In this document: one piece after another, positions 16,232 to 24,104 of the stretch
How positions within the stretch are numbered: the stretch's first letter is position 1
Layout of the letters: each line of letters starts with the position of its first letter
Source of the DNA: Candidatus Atribacteria bacterium
GTDB taxonomy: Bacteria; Bipolaricaulota; Bipolaricaulia; UBA7950; UBA9294
Assembly (NCBI GenBank): GCA_004525685.1
Contig: SPBW01000002.1
Span: 1 to 40,191 of the forward strand
Length of the DNA stretch: 40,191 nt
Direction of reading: 5' to 3'
Notes under the pieces: generated by a model
What the model was told of the DNA's origin: nothing
Databases searched by the model: none
Seen by the model: the letters and a program-made list of their open reading frames with translations, nothing else
Translations under genes and position numbers: made by a program

Positions 16232-16248
16232 TCCTTACTTAAGACTAG
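16228..16248 (+). other. Small hairpin between rpmG and tRNA-Trp
   Basis: CTAGTC (16228-16233) and GACTAG (16243-16248) form a perfect 6-bp stem with a 9-base loop that includes the rpmG stop codon. No T-run follows, so it may serve mRNA end protection or tRNA processing instead of termination. Confidence 0.4.
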
Positions 16249-16254
16249 GCATAA

Positions 16255-16327
16255 AGGCCCGTAGCTCAGTTGGAAGAGCGTCCGACTCCAAATCGGAAGG
16301 CCGGGGGTTCGAGCCCTCCCGGGCCTG
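16255..16327 (+). tRNA. tRNA-Trp (anticodon CCA)
   Basis: A 73-base cloverleaf. Acceptor AGGCCCG pairs with CGGGCCT; the anticodon stem TCCGA/TCGGA encloses CT-CCA-AA; the T stem GGGGG/CCTCC encloses TTCGAGC. Discriminator G, no encoded CCA. Sits between rpmG and secE as in many bacteria. Confidence 0.95.
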
Positions 16328-16350
16328 CAACGCGAGGTGAAGAAACGACT

Positions 16351-16545
16351 ATGTTCGAGCGAATCACGAATTACTTCAGAGGTGTTCGAGCCGAAGTTGC
16401 ACGCATCAGCTGGCCCACTCGCAACGAAATCATTTCGTTGACGGCGTTGATCCTGCTATTGGTGGTGCTTGTGACACTATATATTGCGGGTGTCGATTTG
16501 GTGCTTGGAACCCTGATCGAACTTCCCAGTCGGTTGATGGGATAG
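16351..16545 (+). CDS. secE: Preprotein translocase subunit SecE
   Basis: A 64-residue single-span membrane protein of the SecYEG channel. The short amphipathic helix carries the family motif RGVRAEVARISWPTRNE, followed by one transmembrane segment (LTALILLLVVLVTLYIAGV). The start is the ATG at 16351; an in-frame upstream ATG at 16270 lies inside tRNA-Trp and is rejected. It is the short, one-helix form common outside gammaproteobacteria. nusG follows after 7 bp. Confidence 0.95.
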   Translation: MFERITNYFRGVRAEVARISWPTRNEIISLTALILLLVVLVTLYIAGVDLVLGTLIELPSRLMG

Positions 16546-16552
16546 AGGAACT

Positions 16553-17689
16553 ATGCGGCTGAAGAAGTGGTATGCTATCCAGACCTATGCGGGATCTGAG
16601 TTGAAGGTCAAGGAAGACCTCAATGATCGGATCCGTAAGCGCGAATGGGATCGATCAGTCGAGCGATTCTCTCTTGAAGGAGAAGACACGTTCTTCCTCG
16701 TACCTGTTGAAGAGGTCATCACTTCGCGCAATCGTCGCGGTGCGAGTACTGAATATCGGATTCCTTATGAATACGATTTGGTGACCAAACCGAACGAGCG
16801 CGTAACTCGCGGGGATGTGATTGCTCGCAAGCCACCTCGGCATGCCGAAGACAAGGCCACGATTTCAGAAGTTGAATCCTTGCAGCGTGTGATCGTCGAG
16901 ATGACCAATCGCAATGAAGAGGTCTATCTTGTTCCCGCGGACAAGAGGATTCGCCGCGACATTCGTGTTGGCGAAAAGATACGCAACGGGGTTCCCCTGA
17001 CCTCGGATTCTGACGAGAAGTACGTTGTCGTGAACCGCGGGACGATTGTGTCGCGGGACAAGGTCCGACGGATAACGTTTACGTACGCAGATGGCAAGGA
17101 GAAGAAGCGGATCGTCCCGGAGAAATACCTCTCACGTATCCGTTCAGGACTCGATCTTGAAGCAGGCGATCTCATAGAGACAGAGGACCAGATTGCCAGT
17201 CGAGCCTCCGGCCTTTTGAAAGTCAAGGAATACAAAGACAAGCGCATCGTGATGATCCAACGGATCGAGAAGCGACGATTGTTCCCAGGGTATGTGTTTG
17301 CGCGAATGGGGCTAGAAGAAGAGCAGATGATGGAGCTGATTGATGGGATCAAGGGCGCTGTGCGCTATGTTGGATCTCGATATAAGCCCATGCCCATCGA
17401 AGGCCCTGAAATGAAAGTCATCAAGCGGAAAGCTGGCCTATTGGCGACTCCGTCAGTTACGGCATCGGCCATGGCACGTGGAGATGCCAGCGACGACCAC
17501 AGAGAGCCCAGAGTCGAGATTGACTTTACTGTCGGTGAGGTTGTGGAGATTGTGGATGGCCCGTTCGCCGACTTTACGGGCGCAATACGAGAAATCGATA
17601 AGGAAGCTGAAGAGCTGACTGTCATGGTCAAGATCTTCGGGCGCGAGACGCCGGTGCGTCTCGGATTCGAAGGAATCGAAAAGCTCTAG
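16553..17689 (+). CDS. nusG: Transcription antitermination factor NusG with large inserted domain
   Basis: A 378-residue NusG, about twice the usual 180. The NGN domain starts normally (KKWYAIQTYAGSELKVKEDL) up to about residue 60 (FFLVPVEEVI). About 175 residues are inserted before the NGN fold resumes with KRRLFPGYVFARM near residue 243. The KOW domain (VGEVVEIVDGPFADFTGAI) closes the protein. The insert is rich in charge and short strands, with biotinyl/lipoyl-like hammerhead or OB-like spacing, but I cannot name its fold. Thermotoga maritima and Aquifex NusG carry an extra domain at the equivalent place. NusG binds RNA polymerase and couples to ribosomal S10 or Rho. GAGGAACT stands before the ATG. 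Confidence 0.95.
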   Translation: MRLKKWYAIQTYAGSELKVKEDLNDRIRKREWDRSVERFSLEGEDTFFLVPVEEVITSRNRRGASTEYRIPYEYDLVTKPNERVTRGDVIARKPPRHAEDKATISEVESLQRVIVEMTNRNEEVYLVPADKRIRRDIRVGEKIRNGVPLTSDSDEKYVVVNRGTIVSRDKVRRITFTYADGKEKKRIVPEKYLSRIRSGLDLEAGDLIETEDQIASRASGLLKVKEYKDKRIVMIQRIEKRRLFPGYVFARMGLEEEQMMELIDGIKGAVRYVGSRYKPMPIEGPEMKVIKRKAGLLATPSVTASAMARGDASDDHREPRVEIDFTVGEVVEIVDGPFADFTGAIREIDKEAEELTVMVKIFGRETPVRLGFEGIEKL

Positions 17690-17726
17690 GCTTTGTAGAT
17701 AAATCACCAAAAGGGGAGGAGGCAAG

Positions 17727-18158
17727 ATGTCGAAAACTGTAGTCGCGAAGATCAATCTGCAAATCCGTGCAGGTCAAGCGACGCCCGCGCCTCCGGTTGG
17801 ACCCGCTCTCGGTGTGCACAAGCTCAACATCATGGAGTTTTGCAAGAAATTCAATGATGCCACGAAAGGGGAGACACCAGGCGTGATCATTCCTGTTGTC
17901 ATCACGGTATACTTCCGTGGGGATTATGACTTTGTGCTCAAACAGCCTCCGGCTGCCGAATTGATCAAAATGGCGGCGGGAATCCAATCCGGATCGGCAA
18001 TACCGCACATGCAGAAGGTAGCCAAGATAACCCAAGAGCAGGTTCGGCGAATCGCAGAGCGAAAGCTACCTGACCTCAACACGTACAAGTTGGAGTCTGC
18101 CATGCGAATCATCGAAGGGACTGCTCGGAATATGGGTGTCGAGGTGGTCGGCAAATGA
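17727..18158 (+). CDS. rplK: 50S ribosomal protein L11
   Basis: A 143-residue L11, which with 23S rRNA forms the GTPase-associated centre. It has the N-terminal AKINLQIRAGQATPAPPVGPAL, here INLQIRAG in place of the common IKLQIPAG, and the C-terminal RNA-binding segment IEGTARNMGVEVVG. AGGGGAGGAGG precedes the ATG. The TGA overlaps the rplA start as ATGA. Confidence 0.97.
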   Translation: MSKTVVAKINLQIRAGQATPAPPVGPALGVHKLNIMEFCKKFNDATKGETPGVIIPVVITVYFRGDYDFVLKQPPAAELIKMAAGIQSGSAIPHMQKVAKITQEQVRRIAERKLPDLNTYKLESAMRIIEGTARNMGVEVVGK

Positions 18159-18862
18159 GACACAGCAAGCGCTATTCAAGCGTAGCAACACTTGTCGAAC
18201 CCAAAGCTACCTATGGCCTCGAATCAGCGGTCGCGAAGTTGAAAGAAGGCGCTACTGCGAAATTCGATGAGACGGCCGAAGTGACGTTTGTTCTTGGTAT
18301 CAGGGCGTCGCAGGTTGTCGTTCGGGGCACGTGCAATCTGCCGAATGGAACCGGAAAGACCGTCCGTATCCTCGCGTTTGCGAAAGGTGAAGCCGTCGCA
18401 GAGGCAGAAGCCGCTGGTGCAGACTATGTTGGCGGCGAAGATCTGTCCAAACGGATTCTAGACGGCTGGTTTGAATTCGACAAGGTGGTAGCAACACCCG
18501 ATATGATGCCCGTGGTGGGAAAACTGGGAAAGGTGCTTGGTCCTCGAAACATGATGCCAAGTCCCAAGACCGGGACTGTCACCAAGGACATTGGGCAAGT
18601 GATCTCCGAGCTGAAGGGCGGAATGGTCGAATTCCGCACTGACAAGCAGGGAGTTATCCATACGCTGTTTGGCAAGGCATCGTTTGAGCCGGCCGCACTG
18701 CAGGAAAACTTAACAGAGATCATTCGGAGTGTTGGCGAGCGTCGTCCAGAAGAGGGTGTCCGAGGACGATACGTCCGCAAGGTCTGTATCGCTTCGACAA
18801 TGGGTCCTGGCATTACGTTGGACGCGGCAGAAGTGAATGAAATCGTTGAATCTACGGAGTAG
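18155..18862 (+). CDS. rplA: 50S ribosomal protein L1
   Basis: A 235-residue L1, which forms the mobile stalk by the E site. Family landmarks are KFDETAEVTFVLGI near residue 38, PDMMPVVGKLGKVLGPRNMM in the middle and RYVRKVCIASTMGPGITLD at the end. Length is standard. In many bacteria L1 represses its own operon by binding mRNA; the 37-bp nusG-rplK gap shows no obvious L1 target. The rplJ start lies 9 bp after the stop. Confidence 0.97.
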   Translation: MRHSKRYSSVATLVEPKATYGLESAVAKLKEGATAKFDETAEVTFVLGIRASQVVVRGTCNLPNGTGKTVRILAFAKGEAVAEAEAAGADYVGGEDLSKRILDGWFEFDKVVATPDMMPVVGKLGKVLGPRNMMPSPKTGTVTKDIGQVISELKGGMVEFRTDKQGVIHTLFGKASFEPAALQENLTEIIRSVGERRPEEGVRGRYVRKVCIASTMGPGITLDAAEVNEIVESTE

Positions 18863-18871
18863 GTGCTCGAG

Positions 18872-19411
18872 ATGCCAACACAAGCAAAGATTGATGAAGT
18901 TGCACGCTTGAAAGAGAAATTCGAGAGCGCTGTATCGCTGGTACTAGCCGACTACCGTGGTGTCAATGCCAACGAAATGGTCGAACTTCGAGAGAAGTTC
19001 TCCAAACTAGGGTTGGAGTATCGAGTCGTCAAGGATACGCTAGCGCGGATTGCGGCTGAACAAGCCGGAATCGAAGGATTGTCCGATCTATTTGAAGGAC
19101 CGATCGGCATTGCCCTGGCCTACGATGACGACCCGGCGATTGCGTTCAAATTGTCTGATGAATGTCGGAAGAAGTATTCCCCGAACTACACGCTGAAGGG
19201 CGGCGTATTTGAGGGAGTTGTCGTACCCGAGGGACAGGTTGCCAAGTACGCGACCCTACCATCACGCGAAGAGCTTCTGACGAAGCTGGCATACCTGCTG
19301 GTAAGTCCGATGCGCATGATGGCGTTTATGTTGCAGGCCAAGATTCGCGAAATGGCCATTGTCCTAAATGAATACAAGAAACAACGCGAGGATCAGAAAG
19401 AGGAGGCCTAA
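18872..19411 (+). CDS. rplJ: 50S ribosomal protein L10
   Basis: A 179-residue L10, the base of the L7/L12 stalk. Typical segments are VSLVLADYRGVNANEMVELR and GLEYRVVKDTLARIA; the charged C-terminal tail ending KQREDQKEEA binds L7/L12 dimers. The ATG at 18872 is preferred because AGGTG stands six bases before it; a GTG at 18863 directly after the rplA stop is less likely. Only 9 bp separate rplA and rplJ, so the L10 leader RNA that often regulates this gene has no room here. Confidence 0.96.
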   Translation: MPTQAKIDEVARLKEKFESAVSLVLADYRGVNANEMVELREKFSKLGLEYRVVKDTLARIAAEQAGIEGLSDLFEGPIGIALAYDDDPAIAFKLSDECRKKYSPNYTLKGGVFEGVVVPEGQVAKYATLPSREELLTKLAYLLVSPMRMMAFMLQAKIREMAIVLNEYKKQREDQKEEA

Positions 19412-19416
19412 TCATT

Positions 19417-19791
19417 ATGGCAAAAGAAGATATCCTTCAGCAGATTGAGGAATTGTCGGTCAAGGATCTAGCAGAGCTCGTTGAGATGTTTGAAGAGCGA
19501 TTCAACGTTTCAGCAGCAATGGCGGCTCCTGTTGCAGTGGCTGTTTCCCCTTCAGAAGGTGGCGCAGCTGAAGCAGCGAGCGAAACGCTCAAGGTCGTCA
19601 TGACCAGCGCGGGCCAGAAGAAGATCCAAGTGATCAAAGAGATCAAAGAGATCACAGGTAAGGGCCTCAAGGAATGCAAAGACCTCGCCGATAATCTTCC
19701 AGCAGTCATCAAGGAAGGTGTATCCACCGACGAAGCGACGAGCATTAGGGAGAAACTGGAGGCGGCTGGAGCTGAAGTCGAACTGCAGTAG
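19417..19791 (+). CDS. rplL: 50S ribosomal protein L7/L12
   Basis: A 124-residue L7/L12. The N-terminal dimerisation helix (QIEELSVKDLAELVEMFEER) is followed by an alanine-rich hinge and a C-terminal domain with KIQVIKEIKEITGKGLKECK and REKLEAAGAEVEL. The C-terminal domain recruits translational GTPases. Family versions commonly have VIKxVRxxTGLGLKEAK; the K-C in LKECK is a small difference. GAGGAGG lies ahead of the start. Confidence 0.97.
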   Translation: MAKEDILQQIEELSVKDLAELVEMFEERFNVSAAMAAPVAVAVSPSEGGAAEAASETLKVVMTSAGQKKIQVIKEIKEITGKGLKECKDLADNLPAVIKEGVSTDEATSIREKLEAAGAEVELQ

Positions 19792-19830
19792 TTTTGAGGA
19801 TACGCCCTATCAGAAGCTGGTTTTGAACGC

Positions 19831-19872
19831 CTGCCTTGAGGTGCTCGTCACCTTAGGGCAGAGTGTTCTTTT
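19831..19872 (+). terminator. Hairpin plus T-rich tract between rplL and rpoB (attenuator-like)
   Basis: CTGCCTTGAGGTG (19831-19843) pairs with CACCTTAGGGCAG (19849-19861) through 13 pairs, two of them G-U, with a 5-base loop. The tract TGTTCTTTTC (19863-19872) follows. This is intrinsic-terminator geometry inside an operon, 40 bases after rplL. E. coli has a partial terminator at the same place that lowers rpoB expression relative to ribosomal proteins, so an attenuator is the likely role. Confidence 0.65.
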
Positions 19873-19884
19873 CAAGGGGTGAAG

Positions 19885-22800
19885 ATGAAGTATCGAGAGA
19901 GAAAGTCATACGGACGGATCCAACAAATCCTTCCCCCGCCCTACTTGCTGGAGGATGTACGCAAGTCCTTTGCCGGCTTTGTAGAGAACGGAATCACGCG
20001 TGCTTTCGCTGAGATCTCTCCGATTGAGGGACACAGAAGAGATGGTCTGGTTCTGGAATTCTACAATCCATTTCTAGGCGAACCTCGCAACACGGAACTG
20101 GAATGCAAGGACAAGGATCTGACGTATTCTCGTCCGCTTCGAGTGACGGCGCGACTGCTCCAAGAAGGCGAGGAGATCCAGGAGACCGAGCTTTACATCG
20201 GCGACTTCCCGATGATGACGGGGCGAGGAACCTTCATCATCAATGGGTCTGAGAATGCCTTGGTTAATGAATTGACGCGTGCTCCAGGCGTCTACATCAC
20301 GCAAGAGGATACGCAGCAGTACAAAGGACACATCCTGCCTGAGATGGGGGCATGGCTTGAAATTGTGCTCGATACCAAGCGTTCGACGCTGCGAGCGCAC
20401 CTAGATCGCAAGGCCAAGGTTCCAGCGACCACGTTGCTGAAAGCTCTCGGCTTTGATGTGCCTCGGCTCCGCAACTATTTCGGGTTTGACGTGGCTCCGG
20501 TTACTGCCGCACAGCTCAGACGATACGTGGGGCATCTTGTTGCTCATGACGTAGACACTGGCGGCGAGGAACCACTGCTGTTGGCGGGACAAACACTTCA
20601 AGAAGAGCACCTGCCTGTGCTAGAGAAGGCTAAGCTCAAGTCGCTGCGATTGGTCAATCGACACATTCAGCATTCGTTGGAAGAGGATCAGACGACGACT
20701 CAGGAAGAGGCACTTCGGGCCGTCTATCGTCGATTGCGGCCCTCAGACCGCTCGTCGCCAGCCCAGATGGGCGAGTATATCGAGCATCTGTACTTCCATC
20801 CGACCAGCTATCAGCTATCCGAGGTGGGACGGTTCAAAGTCAATCGAAAGCTGGGCCTGCAACTCAAACAGCCTGCCCTCTACTTGGCGGACATTGTCCG
20901 TACCATTCGACTTCTGCTCGAAGTGCCTACCAATGACGCATTGCTTGACGAGAAGGATCACTTGGCCAACAAGCGTGTCCGGCTGCCAGGCGAATTGGCT
21001 GAGAATGCGATTCGAACTGGTCTGGTGCGCATGGCGAGAATTGCACGAGACAAGCTCTCGAAGTACGCGTTGGAAGAGAAAGACACGATTCGGCGCATCA
21101 TCTCGACGCGAACGGTCCAAGGTGCGATCAATCAGCTGTTCTATACTGGCAGATTCTCGCAATTCCTTGAGCAGACGAATCCGCTCACAGAACTCACGCA
21201 CAAGCGTCGGTTGAACGCCCTTGGAGGCGGCCTAACCAAGAGACGCGCCAAGATTGAAGTTCGTGACGTGCACTCGTCGCATTATGCGCGCATTTGCCCC
21301 ATTGAGACTCCCGAAGGCCAAAACATCGGACTCATAACGTCACTGGCATGTTATGCCAGCGTTAACGAGTTTGGATTCCTTGTTGCCCCGTACCGCAAGG
21401 TCGTCAAGGGCAAGGTGACGGATCAGATCGACTACCTGATGGCTGACGACGAGGAGAGATTGAAGCTTGCTCCTGCGACAACGCCCATGGGGAAGGATGG
21501 GAAGCTCTTAGGCGAGCGTGTCGAGGTTCGTACGGGACGTGAAGAAGTTCATCTCGTTCCTCCGATCGAGGTCGACTACATCGGCGTCTCGCCACAAGCG
21601 TTGGTTGGCATCTCCTCAGCGCTTATCCCCTTCCTTGAGCATGATGATTCCAACCGAGCTCTCATGGGAGCAAACATGCAGCGCCAATCCGTGCCATTGC
21701 TTCGGCCTGAAGCGCCGCTTGTGGGCACGGGTCTTGAACGCCAAGCTGCCATGGATTCGGGCATGTTGCTCGTTTCAGAAGACGAGGGTGAAGTTGAGTC
21801 CGCTGATGCGCGAGAGATCGTCATCAAGAAGGGGCGAAAGAGGTTCAGCTACCCGCTTGTTAACTTTGAGCGCTCCAATCAGGACACGATTCTGCATCAG
21901 CGTCCCGTTGTTTACGAAGGTGACAAGATCGGCGTGGGAACCCTACTGGCTGATGGACCCTCGAGCGATTTTGGTGAGTTGGCTTTGGGGCGCAATCTTC
22001 TCGTTGCGTTTATGCCTTTTGAGGGCTACAACTACGAAGACGCTATCGTCATCTCAGATCGATTGGTACGAGAGAACCTACTCGACTCTGTGCATATCGA
22101 AGAATTCGAGGTCAAGGCGGAGGAAACGAAGCTAGGACCAGAAGAGATCACGGCTGACATCCCCAACATCTCTCAAGAAGACCTCAGGAACCTGGACGAG
22201 TTTGGCATTGTCCGTGAGGGAACCGTCATCCGTACCGGAGACATTCTGGTGGGGAAGATCACACCACGCGGCGAGTCTGAGCCGACGCCTGAAGAGAAGA
22301 TCTTCCGATCCATCTTCGGCGAGCGAGCGAGGAACGTACGCAACACATCGTTGCGTATGCATCCCGTCGCCGGTACGGCCAAGGTCATCAAGGTGAAGAA
22401 GTTCTCTCGCGATCAAGGCGATGAACTGGACGCCGGCGTCAATCAGCTGGTGAAGGTATTTGTTGCACAGCGCAAGACGATTTCCATTGGTGACAAGCTG
22501 GCTGGGCGTCATGGGAACAAGGGCGTTATCTCAACGATCCGGCCGATGGCTGAAATGCCATTCCTTCCTGATGGAACGCCGGTTGACGTTGTCCTCAATC
22601 CGATGGGTGTCCCTTCTCGTATGAATCTTGGTCAGATCTTTGAGGCCAATCTCGGCTGGTTAACCCATCTCAAGGGTGAGTTGGCAGCGACACCCATTTT
22701 CGATGGAGCCCAAGAAGAGGAAATCATGACTGGGCTTCATGATGAGCGGGAGAAGGCCGGTTTGGGAGAAGGCGACGACTATGATGGCAAGGTCGTTCTT

Positions 22801-23217
22801 CGAGACGGTCGGACCGGCAAGCCGTTTGCGCGGCCGATTACTGTGGGATACATGTATATTCTCAAGCTGGAGCACATTGCTGACGAGAAGATCCATGCTC
22901 GTTCCACTGGACCCTATGCCCTGATCACTCAGCAACCGCTGGGTGGGAAGGCGCAGTTTGGTGGACAGCGTCTCGGCGAGATGGAAGTGTGGGCTCTAGA
23001 AGCCTACGGAGCTTCCGCTCTGTTGCAGGAGATGCTGACAGTGAAGTCTGATGACACGCGCGGACGCATCCAGCTGTACAAGGCGATCCTCAAGGGCGAG
23101 GAATTCCCATTGCCAGGGATTCCTGAATCCTTCAAGGTCCTTCTGCGCGAACTGCGCAGTCTGGGCCTCTACCCGCGCTTGTACGACAAGAACGATCATG
23201 AGATCGACATCGTCTAG
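19885..23217 (+). CDS. rpoB: DNA-directed RNA polymerase beta subunit
   Basis: An 1110-residue beta subunit, short and without large lineage-specific inserts. Landmarks are GTFIINGSENALVNELTRAP, the rifampicin-site stretch FSQFLEQTNPLTELTHKRRL, IETPEGQNIGLI, GYNYEDAIVIS, GDKLAGRHGNKGV and the C-terminal SFKVLLRELRSLGL. In E. coli numbering the rif region has E516, N531 and one residue fewer after L533 (ALGGGLT). I start at ATG 19885; GTG two codons earlier is possible, both behind AAGGGG. The end overlaps a Nudix gene by 20 bp. rpoC, which follows rpoB in almost all bacteria, is absent from the following 17 kb. Confidence 0.97.
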   Translation: MKYRERKSYGRIQQILPPPYLLEDVRKSFAGFVENGITRAFAEISPIEGHRRDGLVLEFYNPFLGEPRNTELECKDKDLTYSRPLRVTARLLQEGEEIQETELYIGDFPMMTGRGTFIINGSENALVNELTRAPGVYITQEDTQQYKGHILPEMGAWLEIVLDTKRSTLRAHLDRKAKVPATTLLKALGFDVPRLRNYFGFDVAPVTAAQLRRYVGHLVAHDVDTGGEEPLLLAGQTLQEEHLPVLEKAKLKSLRLVNRHIQHSLEEDQTTTQEEALRAVYRRLRPSDRSSPAQMGEYIEHLYFHPTSYQLSEVGRFKVNRKLGLQLKQPALYLADIVRTIRLLLEVPTNDALLDEKDHLANKRVRLPGELAENAIRTGLVRMARIARDKLSKYALEEKDTIRRIISTRTVQGAINQLFYTGRFSQFLEQTNPLTELTHKRRLNALGGGLTKRRAKIEVRDVHSSHYARICPIETPEGQNIGLITSLACYASVNEFGFLVAPYRKVVKGKVTDQIDYLMADDEERLKLAPATTPMGKDGKLLGERVEVRTGREEVHLVPPIEVDYIGVSPQALVGISSALIPFLEHDDSNRALMGANMQRQSVPLLRPEAPLVGTGLERQAAMDSGMLLVSEDEGEVESADAREIVIKKGRKRFSYPLVNFERSNQDTILHQRPVVYEGDKIGVGTLLADGPSSDFGELALGRNLLVAFMPFEGYNYEDAIVISDRLVRENLLDSVHIEEFEVKAEETKLGPEEITADIPNISQEDLRNLDEFGIVREGTVIRTGDILVGKITPRGESEPTPEEKIFRSIFGERARNVRNTSLRMHPVAGTAKVIKVKKFSRDQGDELDAGVNQLVKVFVAQRKTISIGDKLAGRHGNKGVISTIRPMAEMPFLPDGTPVDVVLNPMGVPSRMNLGQIFEANLGWLTHLKGELAATPIFDGAQEEEIMTGLHDEREKAGLGEGDDYDGKVVLRDGRTGKPFARPITVGYMYILKLEHIADEKIHARSTGPYALITQQPLGGKAQFGGQRLGEMEVWALEAYGASALLQEMLTVKSDDTRGRIQLYKAILKGEEFPLPGIPESFKVLLRELRSLGLYPRLYDKNDHEIDIV

Positions 23218-23695
23218 CGAGACTGAAGAGGGCGAAGAACGCGCAGCGGGCTTCGTCCTCTTTCGTACGATCCAGGCACATCATCAGTTTCTGCTTCTTC
23301 ACCACCGACGCGGAGGACACTGGGCTTTCCCAAAAGGACGGCTTGAACCTGGAGAGGAAGAACTTGCGGCTGCTCTGCGTGAAATCTCCGAAGAGACAAG
23401 CGTTGATCAGCTTCATCCTATCCCCGGGTTTCGTGAGACGAGCAGCTATCGCATACAGAGAAACGGTCACCAGATCGGTAAGACGGTCACCTATTTCCTT
23501 GCGGAGACGAGTGAGCCTGATGTGTCCTTGTCAGCTGAGCATACGGACTTCCAGTGGCTAGGGTTTGAGGATGCAATGATCTTGTTGACCCATAATGAGA
23601 GTCGACGCATCCTCGGCACCGCGCGTCTGTTCCTCGATGAGCGAACAGGCCGATGTGAACAGGGCGTCCCTCAGGTGTATCCTTCCAGCGAGTGA
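23198..23695 (+). CDS. Nudix hydrolase (Ap4A-hydrolase-like)
   Basis: A 165-residue Nudix protein. The Nudix box is intact: G-RLEPG-E-EELAAAL-REISEETS, preceded by GHWAFPKG, a pattern typical of bis(5'-nucleosyl)-tetraphosphatases and mRNA-cap-type pyrophosphohydrolases. The ATG at 23198 lies inside the last codons of rpoB in another frame, a 20-bp overlap; longer upstream extensions only translate rpoB out of frame. No strong Shine-Dalgarno is seen, fitting coupling to rpoB translation. The substrate is likely a nucleoside polyphosphate but is not certain. Confidence 0.87.
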   Translation: MRSTSSSETEEGEERAAGFVLFRTIQAHHQFLLLHHRRGGHWAFPKGRLEPGEEELAAALREISEETSVDQLHPIPGFRETSSYRIQRNGHQIGKTVTYFLAETSEPDVSLSAEHTDFQWLGFEDAMILLTHNESRRILGTARLFLDERTGRCEQGVPQVYPSSE

Positions 23696-23707
23696 AAGCG
23701 AGGGATC

Positions 23708-24070
23708 ATGGAAAACGCGGCAGAATACTCAAGGCGACGAGAAACACTTAATGAGCTTGTCCTGTCTCAGGCAGATCTTCCGATGAAACGATTCTTCGCA
23801 GTCGATCACGACATGTACAGCGAAGGTGCTTTGCCCAAGAAGATGAAAGAGTTGATGGGGCTGGTGGCATCAACGGTTCTTCGCTGCAATGACTGCATCA
23901 GCTATCACCTCATCGAGTCAACAAAAGAGGGTGCAACGCACGAGGAGATCGTCGACGCATTGGGCATCGCGTTGGTCGCAGGCGGATCGATTACGATACC
24001 GCACCTAAGGCATGCAATGGCATTCATGGACACGATTGAGCATCCGGGCGCGGCACCAGCAGAGTCGTAG
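23708..24070 (+). CDS. Carboxymuconolactone decarboxylase/AhpD-like protein
   Basis: A 120-residue all-helical protein of the CMD/AhpD family. The redox motif is intact, LRCNDCISYHL (CxxC followed by histidine), and the helix ELMGLVASTVL precedes it. Such proteins are disulfide reductases or peroxidase partners; the CxxC favours a redox role over true decarboxylation. The GITIPHLRHAM-like C-terminal helix (SITIPHLRHAM) is typical of short anaerobe versions. Lies 12 bp after the Nudix gene and 34 bp before kbl. Confidence 0.85.
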   Translation: MENAAEYSRRRETLNELVLSQADLPMKRFFAVDHDMYSEGALPKKMKELMGLVASTVLRCNDCISYHLIESTKEGATHEEIVDALGIALVAGGSITIPHLRHAMAFMDTIEHPGAAPAES

Positions 24071-24104
24071 GCCTGATCATGTGCACGATGAGCAAGGAGG
24101 AACG

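Noticed and set aside
16270..16350. N-terminal extension of secE to an upstream ATG
   Set aside because: The extra codons translate tRNA-Trp; SecE homology starts at 16351.
18862..18872. L10 leader RNA before rplJ
   Set aside because: Only 9 bp lie between rplA and rplJ.
23051..23197. Longer Nudix protein beginning inside rpoB
   Set aside because: The extra 49 codons are out-of-frame rpoB; Nudix-like sequence begins after 23198.
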